NCBI RefSeq assembly: GCF_003001955.1
Contig: NZ_PVNH01000004.1
Span: 434,001-498,000 of the forward strand
Reading direction: 5' to 3'
DNA: 64,000 nt
DNA from: Prauserella shujinwangii
GTDB lineage: Bacteria > Actinomycetota > Actinomycetes > Mycobacteriales > Pseudonocardiaceae
Under the pieces are notes generated by a model that saw only the letters and a list, made by a program, of their open reading frames with translations, was not told the origin of the DNA and made no database searches. A program made the position numbers and the translations under genes. Below, piece after piece: positions 41,828-49,697 of this stretch (its first letter is position 1; every line of letters starts with the position of its first letter).

Positions 41828-42271
41828 TCACCCGGGCACGATGGTGTTCTGCCTGGCCACCACCCACCACCGGTCCCGCTCCTTGACCAGCACGTACAAC
41901 GCGAGCATGGCGTGCTCGACGTCCAGCGGCTCGCCGTCCGCGGTGATCGCCCGCGCGCCCTTGTGGGCGAGGGCGACGTCGGGCCGGACGAACAGGACGT
42001 CCAGCAGCTCATAGCGGGCGTACTGGTCGCGCAGCGGCCCGGCCAGCCCCTCCCGGCTGACCCGCAACAGCTCGTCCCGCCCGGTGGTCCGCATCCCGGC
42101 CGCGTTGACCACCGAGGCGTTGCGGGCGAAGTGCGCGGTGAGGAGTTCCGCGTCGTTGGTGTTGAACGCGCGCTCGGTGTCGGCGATGATCCGTTCGATC
42201 GCGGCGATGTCGGCGTCGTGCCCGGCCGCGGTGTCCCCGACCACCGGTGCCACGGTACTGGTTTCGGTCAC
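41828..42271 (-). CDS. NTF2-like protein, SgcJ/EcaC (DUF4440) family
   Basis: A 147-residue SnoaL/NTF2-fold protein: IAAIERIIADTERAFNTNDAEL, FARNASVVNAAG, then the ALAHKGARAI strand and the C-terminal WWVVARQNTIVPG typical of the SgcJ/EcaC group. Binds or converts an unknown small ligand. GTG at 42271. The promoter region has a MerR-type dyad between -35 and -10, and the predicted start point falls at or near the GTG, so the mRNA may be leaderless. Confidence 0.75.
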   Translation of the reverse strand: MTETSTVAPVVGDTAAGHDADIAAIERIIADTERAFNTNDAELLTAHFARNASVVNAAGMRTTGRDELLRVSREGLAGPLRDQYARYELLDVLFVRPDVALAHKGARAITADGEPLDVEHAMLALYVLVKERDRWWVVARQNTIVPG

Positions 42272-42277
42272 GGGACC

Positions 42278-42308
42278 AGCCTGCGACCTCGACCATACTG
42301 GAGGTCAA
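42278..42308 (-). promoter_or_regulatory. MerR/SoxR-like operator-promoter of the DUF4440 gene
   Basis: On the minus strand TTGACC (42308-42303) is followed by a long 19-base spacer to CAGGCT. The spacer region carries GACCTC (42306-42301) and GAGGTC (42290-42285), the inner half-sites of a MerR-family dyad such as the SoxR box. Confidence 0.5.
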
Positions 42309-42315
42309 GGGTTCG

Positions 42316-43224
42316 TCAGGCGAGGCCGCGGACACACTCCGCCGGGGGACGGGTGCCGCGGATGCTGGCGACCATGTCGAGCACCTGGCGGGTGCGGCGC
42401 ACCTCGTGCGCGCGGAACACCGCCGCGCCCTCCCACGCGGCGACCGCCGTGGCCGCGAGGGTGCCGTCGACCCGGTCGCGCAGCGCGGCGCCGAGCGTCT
42501 CCCCGATGAAGTCCTTGTTGGACAGTGCCATGAGGACGGGCCACTCGCCCGAGGTCAGCTCCCTGACCCGGCGCAGCAGCTCCAGCCCGTGCCAGGTGTT
42601 CTTGCCGAAGTCGTGCGTGGGATCGACGAGGATGCCCTCGCGGGGGACGCCGAGCGTCACCAGCCGCGCGGCCTTCTCCGTGACCTCCCGCACCACGTCG
42701 GCGACGACGTCGGCGTAGTGGACGCGGTGCGGGCGCGTGCGCGGGACCGCGCCACCGGTGTGCGAGCACACGTACCCTGCCCCGAACTCGGCGGCCACCT
42801 CGGCGAGGTGGGGATCGGCCGCCTGCCACGTGTCGTTGATCAGGTCGGCGCCCTCCGCGCACGCCTGCCTGCCGACCTCGGCACGCCACGTGTCGACGCT
42901 GATCACCAGGTCCGGGTGCCGCGCGCGCACGGCGGCGACGAAGGGGACGACCCGCCGGATCTCCTCGGCGACGTCGACGTCGGATCCCGGACCCGCCTTG
43001 ACGCCACCGACATCGACGATGTCCGCCCCCTCGGCCACCGCGGTGTCGACCGCCGCGAGCGCCTGGTCGAAGGCGTAGGTGGCGCCCCGGTCGTAGAACG
43101 AGTCGGGGGTGCGGTTGACGATCGCCATGACGAGCGCGCTGTCGCGCCGCACCGGGCGGCCGCGGAACTCCAGCTCCACGGCAGCGGTCGTCGGCACGGG
43201 CGCCGGCTTCTCGGGCACGCTCAC
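42316..43224 (-). CDS. folP2: FolP2-type dihydropteroate synthase homologue
   Basis: A 302-residue TIM-barrel protein closely following the mycobacterial FolP2 pattern: ALVMAIVNRTPDSFYDRGAT, VDVGGVKAGPG, DLINDTWQ, VCSHTGGAVPRTRP, VDPTHDFGKNTWHG and LMALSNKDFIGETL. Known: FolP2 is a DHPS relative that does not substitute well for FolP1 and lies beside glucosylglycerate genes in mycobacteria. Here it lacks the gpgS neighbour. GTG 43224 is chosen (GTG 43218 possible). Probably not the folate enzyme. Confidence 0.85.
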   Translation of the reverse strand: MSVPEKPAPVPTTAAVELEFRGRPVRRDSALVMAIVNRTPDSFYDRGATYAFDQALAAVDTAVAEGADIVDVGGVKAGPGSDVDVAEEIRRVVPFVAAVRARHPDLVISVDTWRAEVGRQACAEGADLINDTWQAADPHLAEVAAEFGAGYVCSHTGGAVPRTRPHRVHYADVVADVVREVTEKAARLVTLGVPREGILVDPTHDFGKNTWHGLELLRRVRELTSGEWPVLMALSNKDFIGETLGAALRDRVDGTLAATAVAAWEGAAVFRAHEVRRTRQVLDMVASIRGTRPPAECVRGLA

Positions 43225-43480
43225 GTCAGCCGACGATACGCGGGCGCCCGGGGCGCCGTGCCACCCCGCGACCGGAAACCCGGGCACGAGGGCCGGGTGG
43301 CGGCGGACACCAGGCGTGCGGGCCGGCGCCGTCGGCCGCCCCGCGGCCCGGCGGCGCTCGGGGACGCGGGACGCCGCGTCGACCAGCCGCCGCTCACCCG
43401 GACGCTGGCCGACGCGGCGGTCCGGCCGGCGTGACTCGCCGTGCCCGCGGCGGGTGGGTGCCGGCGTTCGCGACGAGGTG

Positions 43481-45073
43481 TCATGAGGCGACGGTCTCGG
43501 ACGCCCCGGTGCCGTGTTCGGCGGTGGGTGCCGGATTCCTCGGCCCGCGGGCGAGGAGACCGACCACGAGGACCGCCATGATGGCGACTCCGGCCCACAT
43601 GGCGGTTTGCCAGCCGTCGACGAAGGATTCCCGTGCGGCTCGGACCAGTGCCCGCGCGCCCGGGCCGTGGGCGGCTTCGAGGGCGTTGGCGATGCCTTCG
43701 CGTGCGGCGTCGGCGGTGCCGGCGGGGATCCCGTCGAGCCTGGGGGTGATGGCGCTGCGGTAGCCGGCCGAGAGCAGCGCTCCGAGCAGCGCGACGCCGA
43801 GCGCGGTGCCGAACTCGCGGGTGACGTCGTTGAGCGCGGAGGCCACGCCTTGCCGTTCCCGGGGCAGAGCGCTGGTGATGGCGGCGGTGGCGGGCGGCAT
43901 CGACAGGCCCATACCGGTTCCCATGGCGATCATGCCGGGCAGGACCGCGAGGTAGCCACCGTCGACGGAGACGAGAGTCGCCAACAGGGCCAGGCCCGCG
44001 GCGGTCAGGAGGATCCCTGCCACCATGGTCGCGCGCGCTCCGACCCGCTCGGCCAACCGGGGCGCGACACCGGAGGTGATCATCATCAGCCCGGCCATGG
44101 GCAGCAGGGCCGCCGTGGACCGCAGGCCCGACCAGCCGAAGACGGTCTGGAAGAACGGGTAGAGGACGACGGAGACTCCTGCCTGGACCCCGAAGACCGC
44201 CAGGAGCGCCACGGAGCCACTGGCCAGGCCGCGCTCACGGAAGAGGCGGACGTCCAGCAGCGGGGCGCGGTGGCGAAGCTCCCACGCCACGAAGCCGACG
44301 GTGCCGGCGATCCCGGTGAGCAGGCTGACGACGGTGCCCGGCGCCGCCCAGCCCTTCTCCGGGCCTTCGTGCAGGAAGAAGATGAGCCCGACCACGGCGA
44401 CGAGGGACGCCAGCGAGCCGACCGTGTCGAAGGAGTGTGGTGACGCCTCGCGCGAGTCGGGCACCGAGCGCCACGCCGTCGCGAGCGCGGCAACGACGAG
44501 CGCGAGGGGCAGAACGAACAGGTAACGCCAGTTGGCCACGTCGATGAGGACGGCGGAGAGGAACATGCCCAGTAGTCCGCCGCCCCCGGCGACGCCGGTC
44601 CACACGCCGATCGCGCGGCCGCGTTCCTGCTCCGGGAAGCTCGAGGTGATGACGGCGAGCGTGACGGGCATGATCATCGCCGCGCCCACCCCGCTGAGCA
44701 CGCGTGCCGCGAGCATGACCCCGGCCGAGGGGGCGAGGCCCGCGACCACGTTCGCGACGCCGAAGACCGTCAGGCCCGCGAGGAGCACGGGTTTGCGCCC
44801 CCATCGGTCGCCGACCGCGCCGAGCGGCAGCAGCAGCGCGGCCAGGCTGAGGACGTAGACGTTGATGATCCACAACACCGTGCTCTGGGAGGCGTCGAAG
44901 TCGACGGCGAGGTCCGGCTGGGCGACGTTCAGCCCGGTGACCGAGGCGATCACCGCCATCAACGCGATGGAGACCGCGATGAGGATCGAGCGGCGTTGGC
45001 GGGCGTCCGAGACCACGGCGCCGACGGAGTCACTCGGGCCGGCGGGCGTCCGTGGTGGCCGGTTCGTGCTCAT
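43481..45073 (-). CDS. MFS multidrug exporter, DHA2 (14-TMS) family
   Basis: A 530-residue major facilitator with about 14 hydrophobic segments. Seen: ITGLNVAQPDLAVD-like start (ASVTGLNVAQPDLAVDFDAS), loop 2-3 motif GAVGDRWGRKPVLLAG (motif A) and the motif C region RVLSGVGAAMIMPVTLA. Exports drugs or metabolites by proton antiport. ATG 45073. It is 104 bases downstream of the flavin oxidoreductase on the same strand and both may answer to the XRE regulator divergent from that gene. The gap before it (43225-43480) shows no gene. Confidence 0.9.
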   Translation of the reverse strand: MSTNRPPRTPAGPSDSVGAVVSDARQRRSILIAVSIALMAVIASVTGLNVAQPDLAVDFDASQSTVLWIINVYVLSLAALLLPLGAVGDRWGRKPVLLAGLTVFGVANVVAGLAPSAGVMLAARVLSGVGAAMIMPVTLAVITSSFPEQERGRAIGVWTGVAGGGGLLGMFLSAVLIDVANWRYLFVLPLALVVAALATAWRSVPDSREASPHSFDTVGSLASLVAVVGLIFFLHEGPEKGWAAPGTVVSLLTGIAGTVGFVAWELRHRAPLLDVRLFRERGLASGSVALLAVFGVQAGVSVVLYPFFQTVFGWSGLRSTAALLPMAGLMMITSGVAPRLAERVGARATMVAGILLTAAGLALLATLVSVDGGYLAVLPGMIAMGTGMGLSMPPATAAITSALPRERQGVASALNDVTREFGTALGVALLGALLSAGYRSAITPRLDGIPAGTADAAREGIANALEAAHGPGARALVRAARESFVDGWQTAMWAGVAIMAVLVVGLLARGPRNPAPTAEHGTGASETVAS

Positions 45074-45177
45074 GATGTCCTTCCACAAGGCGGAGAAGAT
45101 CCACGCCGGAGTGAGGCGCGCCGCGGCGGGGCGTGGACCGCCGGGCCGGGTGTGGGGCCGCCGTGGGGTGCGGCGCG

Positions 45178-46203
45178 TCAGCGGTGGGTGCCGCTGGACG
45201 CGGCGGCGAGGGCGGCGTTGGTGTCCGCGGTGGCGAGGTGGGCGTTCATGTGGGCGCCGGCGAGGGCTCCGGCCGCGGCGGAGGCGCCGACCTGGGCGGT
45301 CAGGTCGGTGGCGTTGCCCGCCACCCACACCCCCGGCACCTCGGTGGTGCCCGCCATGCCCGTGACGAAGCGGCGGCCCATACCGCCGGGCAGGTCCTCC
45401 GTCGGCAACCCCAGGCCGTCGAGCCCGCCGGCGCGAGCCAGCGTCGTGGTGACGACGGCGAGGACCCGGCGCGCCACGACGTGCCCGTCGGTCAGCAGCA
45501 CGCCGGTGATGCCGTTCCCGTCGGACCGGACCTCGGCGACCGGGGTGTCGACGACGCGAACGCCGCGGGCGGTGAACCGGGCACGGGTGTCCTCGTCCAG
45601 ACCGGTGCCGTGGGCGAAGTACACCAGGTCCTCGGTCAGCTGGCGGAACAGCAGCGCCTGGTGGACCGAGGCCGGGCCCGCGGCCAGCACACCGATCGGC
45701 TCGTCGCGGACCTCCCAGCCGTGGCAGTACGGGCAGTGGACCACGCCGCGGCCCCAGTGCGGGGCCAGGCCGGGAATGTCGGGGAGCACGTCGCGCAGTC
45801 CGGTGGCGACCAGCACCCGGCGCGCCCGCACGAGGCCGCCGCCCCCGCCCTCATCCGCGGGGGCGCCCCCACTGGCCAGGGATACGGCGAACCGCGGATC
45901 GCCGTCGGCCGACGGCGCGGCAGGCGCGGCGGAGACCACCTCGCCGGTCACGACCCGCCCGCCGTAGCGGCGCACCTCCTCCCGGCCCCGGCGCAGCAGC
46001 TCCGCGGGCGGCGTGCCGTCCAGGCCGAGCGGGCCGTGCACTCCCTCGGCCGGGGCGTTGCGGGGACTGCCGCTGTCGATCACGACGACCGAGCGGCGGG
46101 AGCGGGCGAGCACGAGCGCGCCGTTCAGGCCTGCCGCGCCACCGCCGATCACCACGACGTCGACGGTGTCCTCCGGCAGTGGGTCCGTCCTGGTTTCCGG
46201 CAT
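45178..46203 (-). CDS. NAD(P)/FAD-dependent oxidoreductase, thioredoxin reductase-like
   Basis: A 341-residue flavoprotein with thioredoxin-reductase fold: N-terminal FAD motif VVVIGGGAAGLNGALVLARS, redox-active CPYCHGWE (C-x2-C), an NAD(P) region around IGVLAAGPASVHQALLF and the C-terminal VWVAGNATDLTAQVGASAAAG. Such proteins can be dithiol reductases or, as in gliotoxin/holomycin-type clusters, dithiol oxidases. A Gly/Ala-rich insert (about 120-130) is odd. ATG 46203. Divergent from the XRE regulator; no thioredoxin gene nearby. Confidence 0.85.
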   Translation of the reverse strand: MPETRTDPLPEDTVDVVVIGGGAAGLNGALVLARSRRSVVVIDSGSPRNAPAEGVHGPLGLDGTPPAELLRRGREEVRRYGGRVVTGEVVSAAPAAPSADGDPRFAVSLASGGAPADEGGGGGLVRARRVLVATGLRDVLPDIPGLAPHWGRGVVHCPYCHGWEVRDEPIGVLAAGPASVHQALLFRQLTEDLVYFAHGTGLDEDTRARFTARGVRVVDTPVAEVRSDGNGITGVLLTDGHVVARRVLAVVTTTLARAGGLDGLGLPTEDLPGGMGRRFVTGMAGTTEVPGVWVAGNATDLTAQVGASAAAGALAGAHMNAHLATADTNAALAAASSGTHR

Positions 46204-46286
46204 GGCGGTGGCTCCTTCATCACGGGGCACGTCGGCTACACCACGACGGTAAGCACAGTTTGCGGTTTTGGCATACGATCGTGCCT

Positions 46287-46877
46287 ATGACGCAAGAAGA
46301 GGACGGCTTGGACGGCCTGGTACGCAAACGCATCCGCGCGCTACGGGTGGCGCAGGGCTGGTCGCTGGAGGAGCTGGCCACCCGCGCGAGGCTGAGCCCG
46401 TCGTCACTCAGCCGGATCGAGAACGGCCGGCGTCGCCTTGCCCTCGACCAGCTCGTCACCCTGGCCCGGGCCCTGGACACCTCGCTGGATCAGCTGGTCG
46501 AGACGGACACCGACGACGTGATCGTCAGCCCGATGATCGACGGCAGCCACGGCTTGCTGCGGTGGCCGATCAAGTCGGAGCCCGGGATGACCGTCATGCG
46601 CCAGCGCATGACGAGCCCGCCACCGGACAATCCCGCCAGCATGCGTGCGCACCCGGGCCGGGAGTGGCTCGTCGTGCTCTCCGGCACCGCCATCCTGATG
46701 CTGGGCCACCGCCGCCTCCGCGTGGAGACCAACCAGGCCGCCGAGTTCCCGACCATGCTCCCGCACGCGATCGGCACCGCGGGCGGACCGTGCGAGATCC
46801 TGGGCATCTTCGACCGCGAGGCCCGCCGGGGGCACCAGTCCGACCGCACCGCCCGGCCGGACGAGGACCGACCATGA
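46287..46877 (+). CDS. XRE-family regulator with cupin domain
   Basis: A 196-residue regulator: HTH (RIRALRVAQGWSLEELATRA, LSPSSLSRIENGRRRLALDQ) followed by a small cupin with HPGREWLVVLSGTAILMLG and PHAIGTAGGPCEILGI. This HTH-cupin layout senses a small molecule. ATG 46287 follows a TACGAT -10. Divergent from the flavin oxidoreductase, which together with the MFS exporter it probably represses, giving an efflux/redox module. Confidence 0.85.
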   Translation: MTQEEDGLDGLVRKRIRALRVAQGWSLEELATRARLSPSSLSRIENGRRRLALDQLVTLARALDTSLDQLVETDTDDVIVSPMIDGSHGLLRWPIKSEPGMTVMRQRMTSPPPDNPASMRAHPGREWLVVLSGTAILMLGHRRLRVETNQAAEFPTMLPHAIGTAGGPCEILGIFDREARRGHQSDRTARPDEDRP

Positions 46878-46983
46878 CCCCGGGCCGTGGTCACGTGCGT
46901 GGCCGGCAGCCCGGACCTCCTCCGTCTTGCCTTTTGCGCAAGGTTCTGTGCATCTGGCGCATGGGCGGCCTACCGTCGCCGTC

Positions 46984-47850
46984 ATGACATCCACCGCGCG
47001 GGACCATGACGGTTCCCCGACCCACCGGCACGGGCACCCCAGCGATCTGGAGGGCCAGGCGGAGATCCTGGAGCTCGACGCGGAGGTCCTCGCCGACCAC
47101 ACCGCGTCCATCACCGCGTGGCTGCCCCTCGCGGCGAGCCCCCGCCAGATCGTGGACCTGGGGTGCGGTACCGGTGCCGGGACGTTCGCCCTGCTCGCCG
47201 GCTTCCCCGAGGCACACGTCACGGCCGTCGACTCCTCGGCCGACCATCTGCGCCGCCTACGGGAGAAGGCCCACGAACACGGGGTGGCCGACCGCGTGCG
47301 CACCCTCCAGGCCGACCTCGACTCGACGTGGCCGGGTCTGGGCGAGCCCGACCTGGTGTGGGCGTCGGCATCCCTGCATCACCTGGCCGACCCCGACCGC
47401 ATCCTCCGCCAGGTGCGCGGCACGCTCCGCCCCGGCGGGCTGTTCGCCGTCGTCGAACTCGGCGGCTTCCCCCGGTTCCTGCCCGATGACGCCCCGGAGT
47501 TCCGCCCCGGTCTGGAGCTGCGCTGCCACGCCGCGAGCGAGCGTCGCCACGCCGAGCACCTGCCGCACCGGGGAGCCGACTGGGGCGCCAAGCTGACCGC
47601 AGCCGGATTCACGCTCGAAGGCGAACGGACGATCACTGTCCACATCGGACAGTCCGGCTCCGGGTCGGTCGGCCGGTACGCGCTCAGCGCCCTGCGGCGG
47701 ATGCGCGGCGCCGTCGCCGATGAGCTCACGACCGAGGATCTCGCCGCGCTGGATGAGCTCCTCGACACGGACGGCCCGCACAGCATCCTGCGCCGCGACG
47801 ACCTCGCGGTACGCACCGAACGCAGCGTCTGGGCCGCACGCCGCGGCTGA
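46984..47850 (+). CDS. SAM-dependent class I methyltransferase
   Basis: A 288-residue methyltransferase. Seen: IVDLGCGTGAGTFALLAGFP (SAM loop), VTAVDSSADHLRRL, the substrate-site region WASASLHHLADPDRILRQV and FAVVELGGFPRFLP. Small-molecule type (UbiE/Coq5-like fold). An N-terminal HRHGH stretch is His-rich. It is 106 bases after the XRE gene and 89 bases before the DUF1684 gene, all on the plus strand. Substrate unknown. Confidence 0.8.
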   Translation: MTSTARDHDGSPTHRHGHPSDLEGQAEILELDAEVLADHTASITAWLPLAASPRQIVDLGCGTGAGTFALLAGFPEAHVTAVDSSADHLRRLREKAHEHGVADRVRTLQADLDSTWPGLGEPDLVWASASLHHLADPDRILRQVRGTLRPGGLFAVVELGGFPRFLPDDAPEFRPGLELRCHAASERRHAEHLPHRGADWGAKLTAAGFTLEGERTITVHIGQSGSGSVGRYALSALRRMRGAVADELTTEDLAALDELLDTDGPHSILRRDDLAVRTERSVWAARRG

Positions 47851-47939
47851 GCCCGGACCCGCGGCCATACCCGGAAACAGCGCCGCGACCGCCCGGCGGA
47901 CAGCGCTCGCACCACGACAGAGAAGAAACAGGGCATCTC

Positions 47940-48773
47940 ATGAACACGGATCACGTTCCTGCCCGCCAGCGGGCAGCGAACCACGTGCCCGCCGCCTACC
48001 AGGCATGGCGCGAGGCCAGGTGGGAAGAGATCGCCGGCCCCCACGGCAAGGGCAAGGTGGTCGCCAACGGCAGGGTGAGCGGCCGGGACACCCACGTCAT
48101 CCCCGGCGTTCCCGGACAGTGGCGCATCTCCGCGGCGGGCACCCTGACGGTGTCGGCGGCCGCCGCCGACGGCGTGACGGTCAACGGCGAGGCGGTGCGC
48201 GGAACCGCCGAGGTGCCCTCCGGCGGCACGCTGGAGTTCCCCGGGGGACGCGTGGGCTTCGCGGGAGGCGCGGACGGGTTCTACGGGGTGGTCGTCATGG
48301 ACCACGGCGCTCTCGCACGGTCGGGCCTCAGCGGGATCGACACCTACCCCTACCACCCGGACTGGGTCTTCGCGGGGGAGTATCGAGCGGCTCCGGAGGG
48401 CCGCCGGATCGAAGTGGATCGCCTGACGACCCCCCGCAGCACGGAAGCCATCCTGGCGCCCGTCGACCTCGCCGTCACCATCGACGGCGCCGGGTACGTG
48501 CTGTCCGTGCTCGAAGACATGCCGGGGCAGCGGCTCGTGGTCTTCACCGACGAGACCAACGGAACCGGGACACCCGACATCGGCCGCTGGCTGGTCCTGC
48601 CCCTCCTGGAGCCCGGCAGCACCCTGACGGTCGACTTCAACCGGGCAACCCTCTCGCACCACCACCTGGCCCCGGCCGTCTTCACCTGCCCTCTCTCGCC
48701 TCCCGGCAACCACCTGCCCCTGCGCGTCGAGGCAGGGGAACGCGCTCTCGTGCGGAAGGACGTGTCACGATGA
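47940..48773 (+). CDS. DUF1684 protein
   Basis: A 277-residue protein of the DUF1684 family: YQAWREARWEEIAGPHGKG at the N-terminus, then the YPYHPDWVFAGEY motif and an IGRWLVLPLLEPGSTLTVDFN segment with a conserved-looking tail YTCP/FTCPLSPPGNHLPLRV. Members are predicted soluble beta-rich proteins of unknown function. ATG 47940. The stop overlaps the next NTF2-like gene by four bases. Confidence 0.75.
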   Translation: MNTDHVPARQRAANHVPAAYQAWREARWEEIAGPHGKGKVVANGRVSGRDTHVIPGVPGQWRISAAGTLTVSAAAADGVTVNGEAVRGTAEVPSGGTLEFPGGRVGFAGGADGFYGVVVMDHGALARSGLSGIDTYPYHPDWVFAGEYRAAPEGRRIEVDRLTTPRSTEAILAPVDLAVTIDGAGYVLSVLEDMPGQRLVVFTDETNGTGTPDIGRWLVLPLLEPGSTLTVDFNRATLSHHHLAPAVFTCPLSPPGNHLPLRVEAGERALVRKDVSR

Positions 48774-49138
48774 GCCAGGACCTCAAAGACAGGGCCATCG
48801 CCTACCTCCGCCACCTGGAGAACAGGGAGTGGGCCGAGGCGCGAGCGATGTGCTCCGAGCGGGCCACCGTCTGGCACAACGACGGAAAGGGCGACTCGAC
48901 GATCGAGGAGAACATCTCCGGCATGAAAGCGCAGATCGAGCCCATTCGGTCGATGCGCTACGACATCACCCGGCAGTTCGCCCAGCCGGGCGAAGTCCTC
49001 CAGCAACACGTGGTCAACGTGGTCATGAAGGACGGAGCGCTCTTCCGGGTCGACGCCGCCGTGTACTTCCGCTTCGAGGGCGGTCGCATCACCCGCATCG
49101 AGGAGTACGCCAGCCTGCCCCGCGGCGAGGCCACCTGA
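48770..49138 (+). CDS. NTF2/SnoaL-like protein
   Basis: A 122-residue NTF2-fold protein: KDRAIAYLRHLENREWAEAR, MCSERATVWHNDGKG, and the strand VDAAVYFRFEGGRITRIEEY with the usual GG-x-I-x-x-I-E-E-Y end. Likely a small ligand-binding or isomerase-like protein. ATG 48770 overlaps the DUF1684 stop; the two are probably one functional pair. Confidence 0.75.
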   Translation: MSQDLKDRAIAYLRHLENREWAEARAMCSERATVWHNDGKGDSTIEENISGMKAQIEPIRSMRYDITRQFAQPGEVLQQHVVNVVMKDGALFRVDAAVYFRFEGGRITRIEEYASLPRGEAT

Positions 49139-49197
49139 GCAAGCGGCATCCCACCGGTCCGCGCAGCCGAGCCTCCTCCTGCCCGCCCCTCGGTGAG

Positions 49198-49563
49198 CTA
49201 GCTGTGCTGTCCGGGCCGGAACGGGTGCCGCTCGAGCAGGGCTTCGGGTGCCGAGAGCCGCCACGCCTCGTAGAGCAGCTCGGTGAGCTCGTCGGCGTCG
49301 ATGCGGGGCAGGTGGACGACCACCCAGCCGAACCCGCCCGCGGTGAACTGCACCTCGAACACCTCCGGCCGCTCGGCGACCAGCGCGGCCTGCTCGGACA
49401 GCGTCTGCTTCAGCCCGGCCGTCCGGGTCCGTGGCCAGTGGTAGCCGAACCGCTTGCCGCACACGCTGAACGACGTGTAGTCCCTTCCCTCGGCGTGCGT
49501 GACCTCGGCCAGGCTGTGCACCATCCGCAGGAACTGACCGCTCGACACACCCATGGCGGTCAT
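49198..49563 (-). CDS. MmcQ/YjbR-family protein
   Basis: A 121-residue protein with the MmcQ/YjbR pattern: FLRMVHSLAEVTHAEG, SFSVCGKRFGYHW, then GGFGWVVVHLPRIDADELTE and the C-terminal LYEAWRLSAP. A CyaY-like fold suggested for DNA-binding or chaperone roles; no proven function. ATG 49563 or 49554; the start is weakly supported. Divergent from the beta-glucan operon. Confidence 0.7.
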   Translation of the reverse strand: MTAMGVSSGQFLRMVHSLAEVTHAEGRDYTSFSVCGKRFGYHWPRTRTAGLKQTLSEQAALVAERPEVFEVQFTAGGFGWVVVHLPRIDADELTELLYEAWRLSAPEALLERHPFRPGQHS

Positions 49564-49620
49564 TGTCGCGCGGCACACCGACATCCGGGCGAGCGTGGTC
49601 ACCCGCGGGCGAAACGGGCA

Positions 49621-49668
49621 TTGACCGCGTGAGAGCGCTTCCATATAGTACAGGAAAATTTCCTGTAC
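49621..49668 (+). promoter_or_regulatory. Beta-glucan operon promoter with LacI-type and ROK-type operators
   Basis: TTGACC (49621-49626), a 17-base spacer and TATAGT (49644-49649). The spacer contains GAGAGCGCTTCC (49631-49642), close to the LacI-family CebR box TGGGAGCGCTCCCA. A perfect 10-bp inverted repeat with one central base (49648-49668, core AGGAAAATTTCCT) overlaps the -10 and start site and resembles the CsnR-type ROK operator. Confidence 0.7.
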
Positions 49669-49697
49669 GGCCTGGGCGTGACAAGGAGGTCACCACC

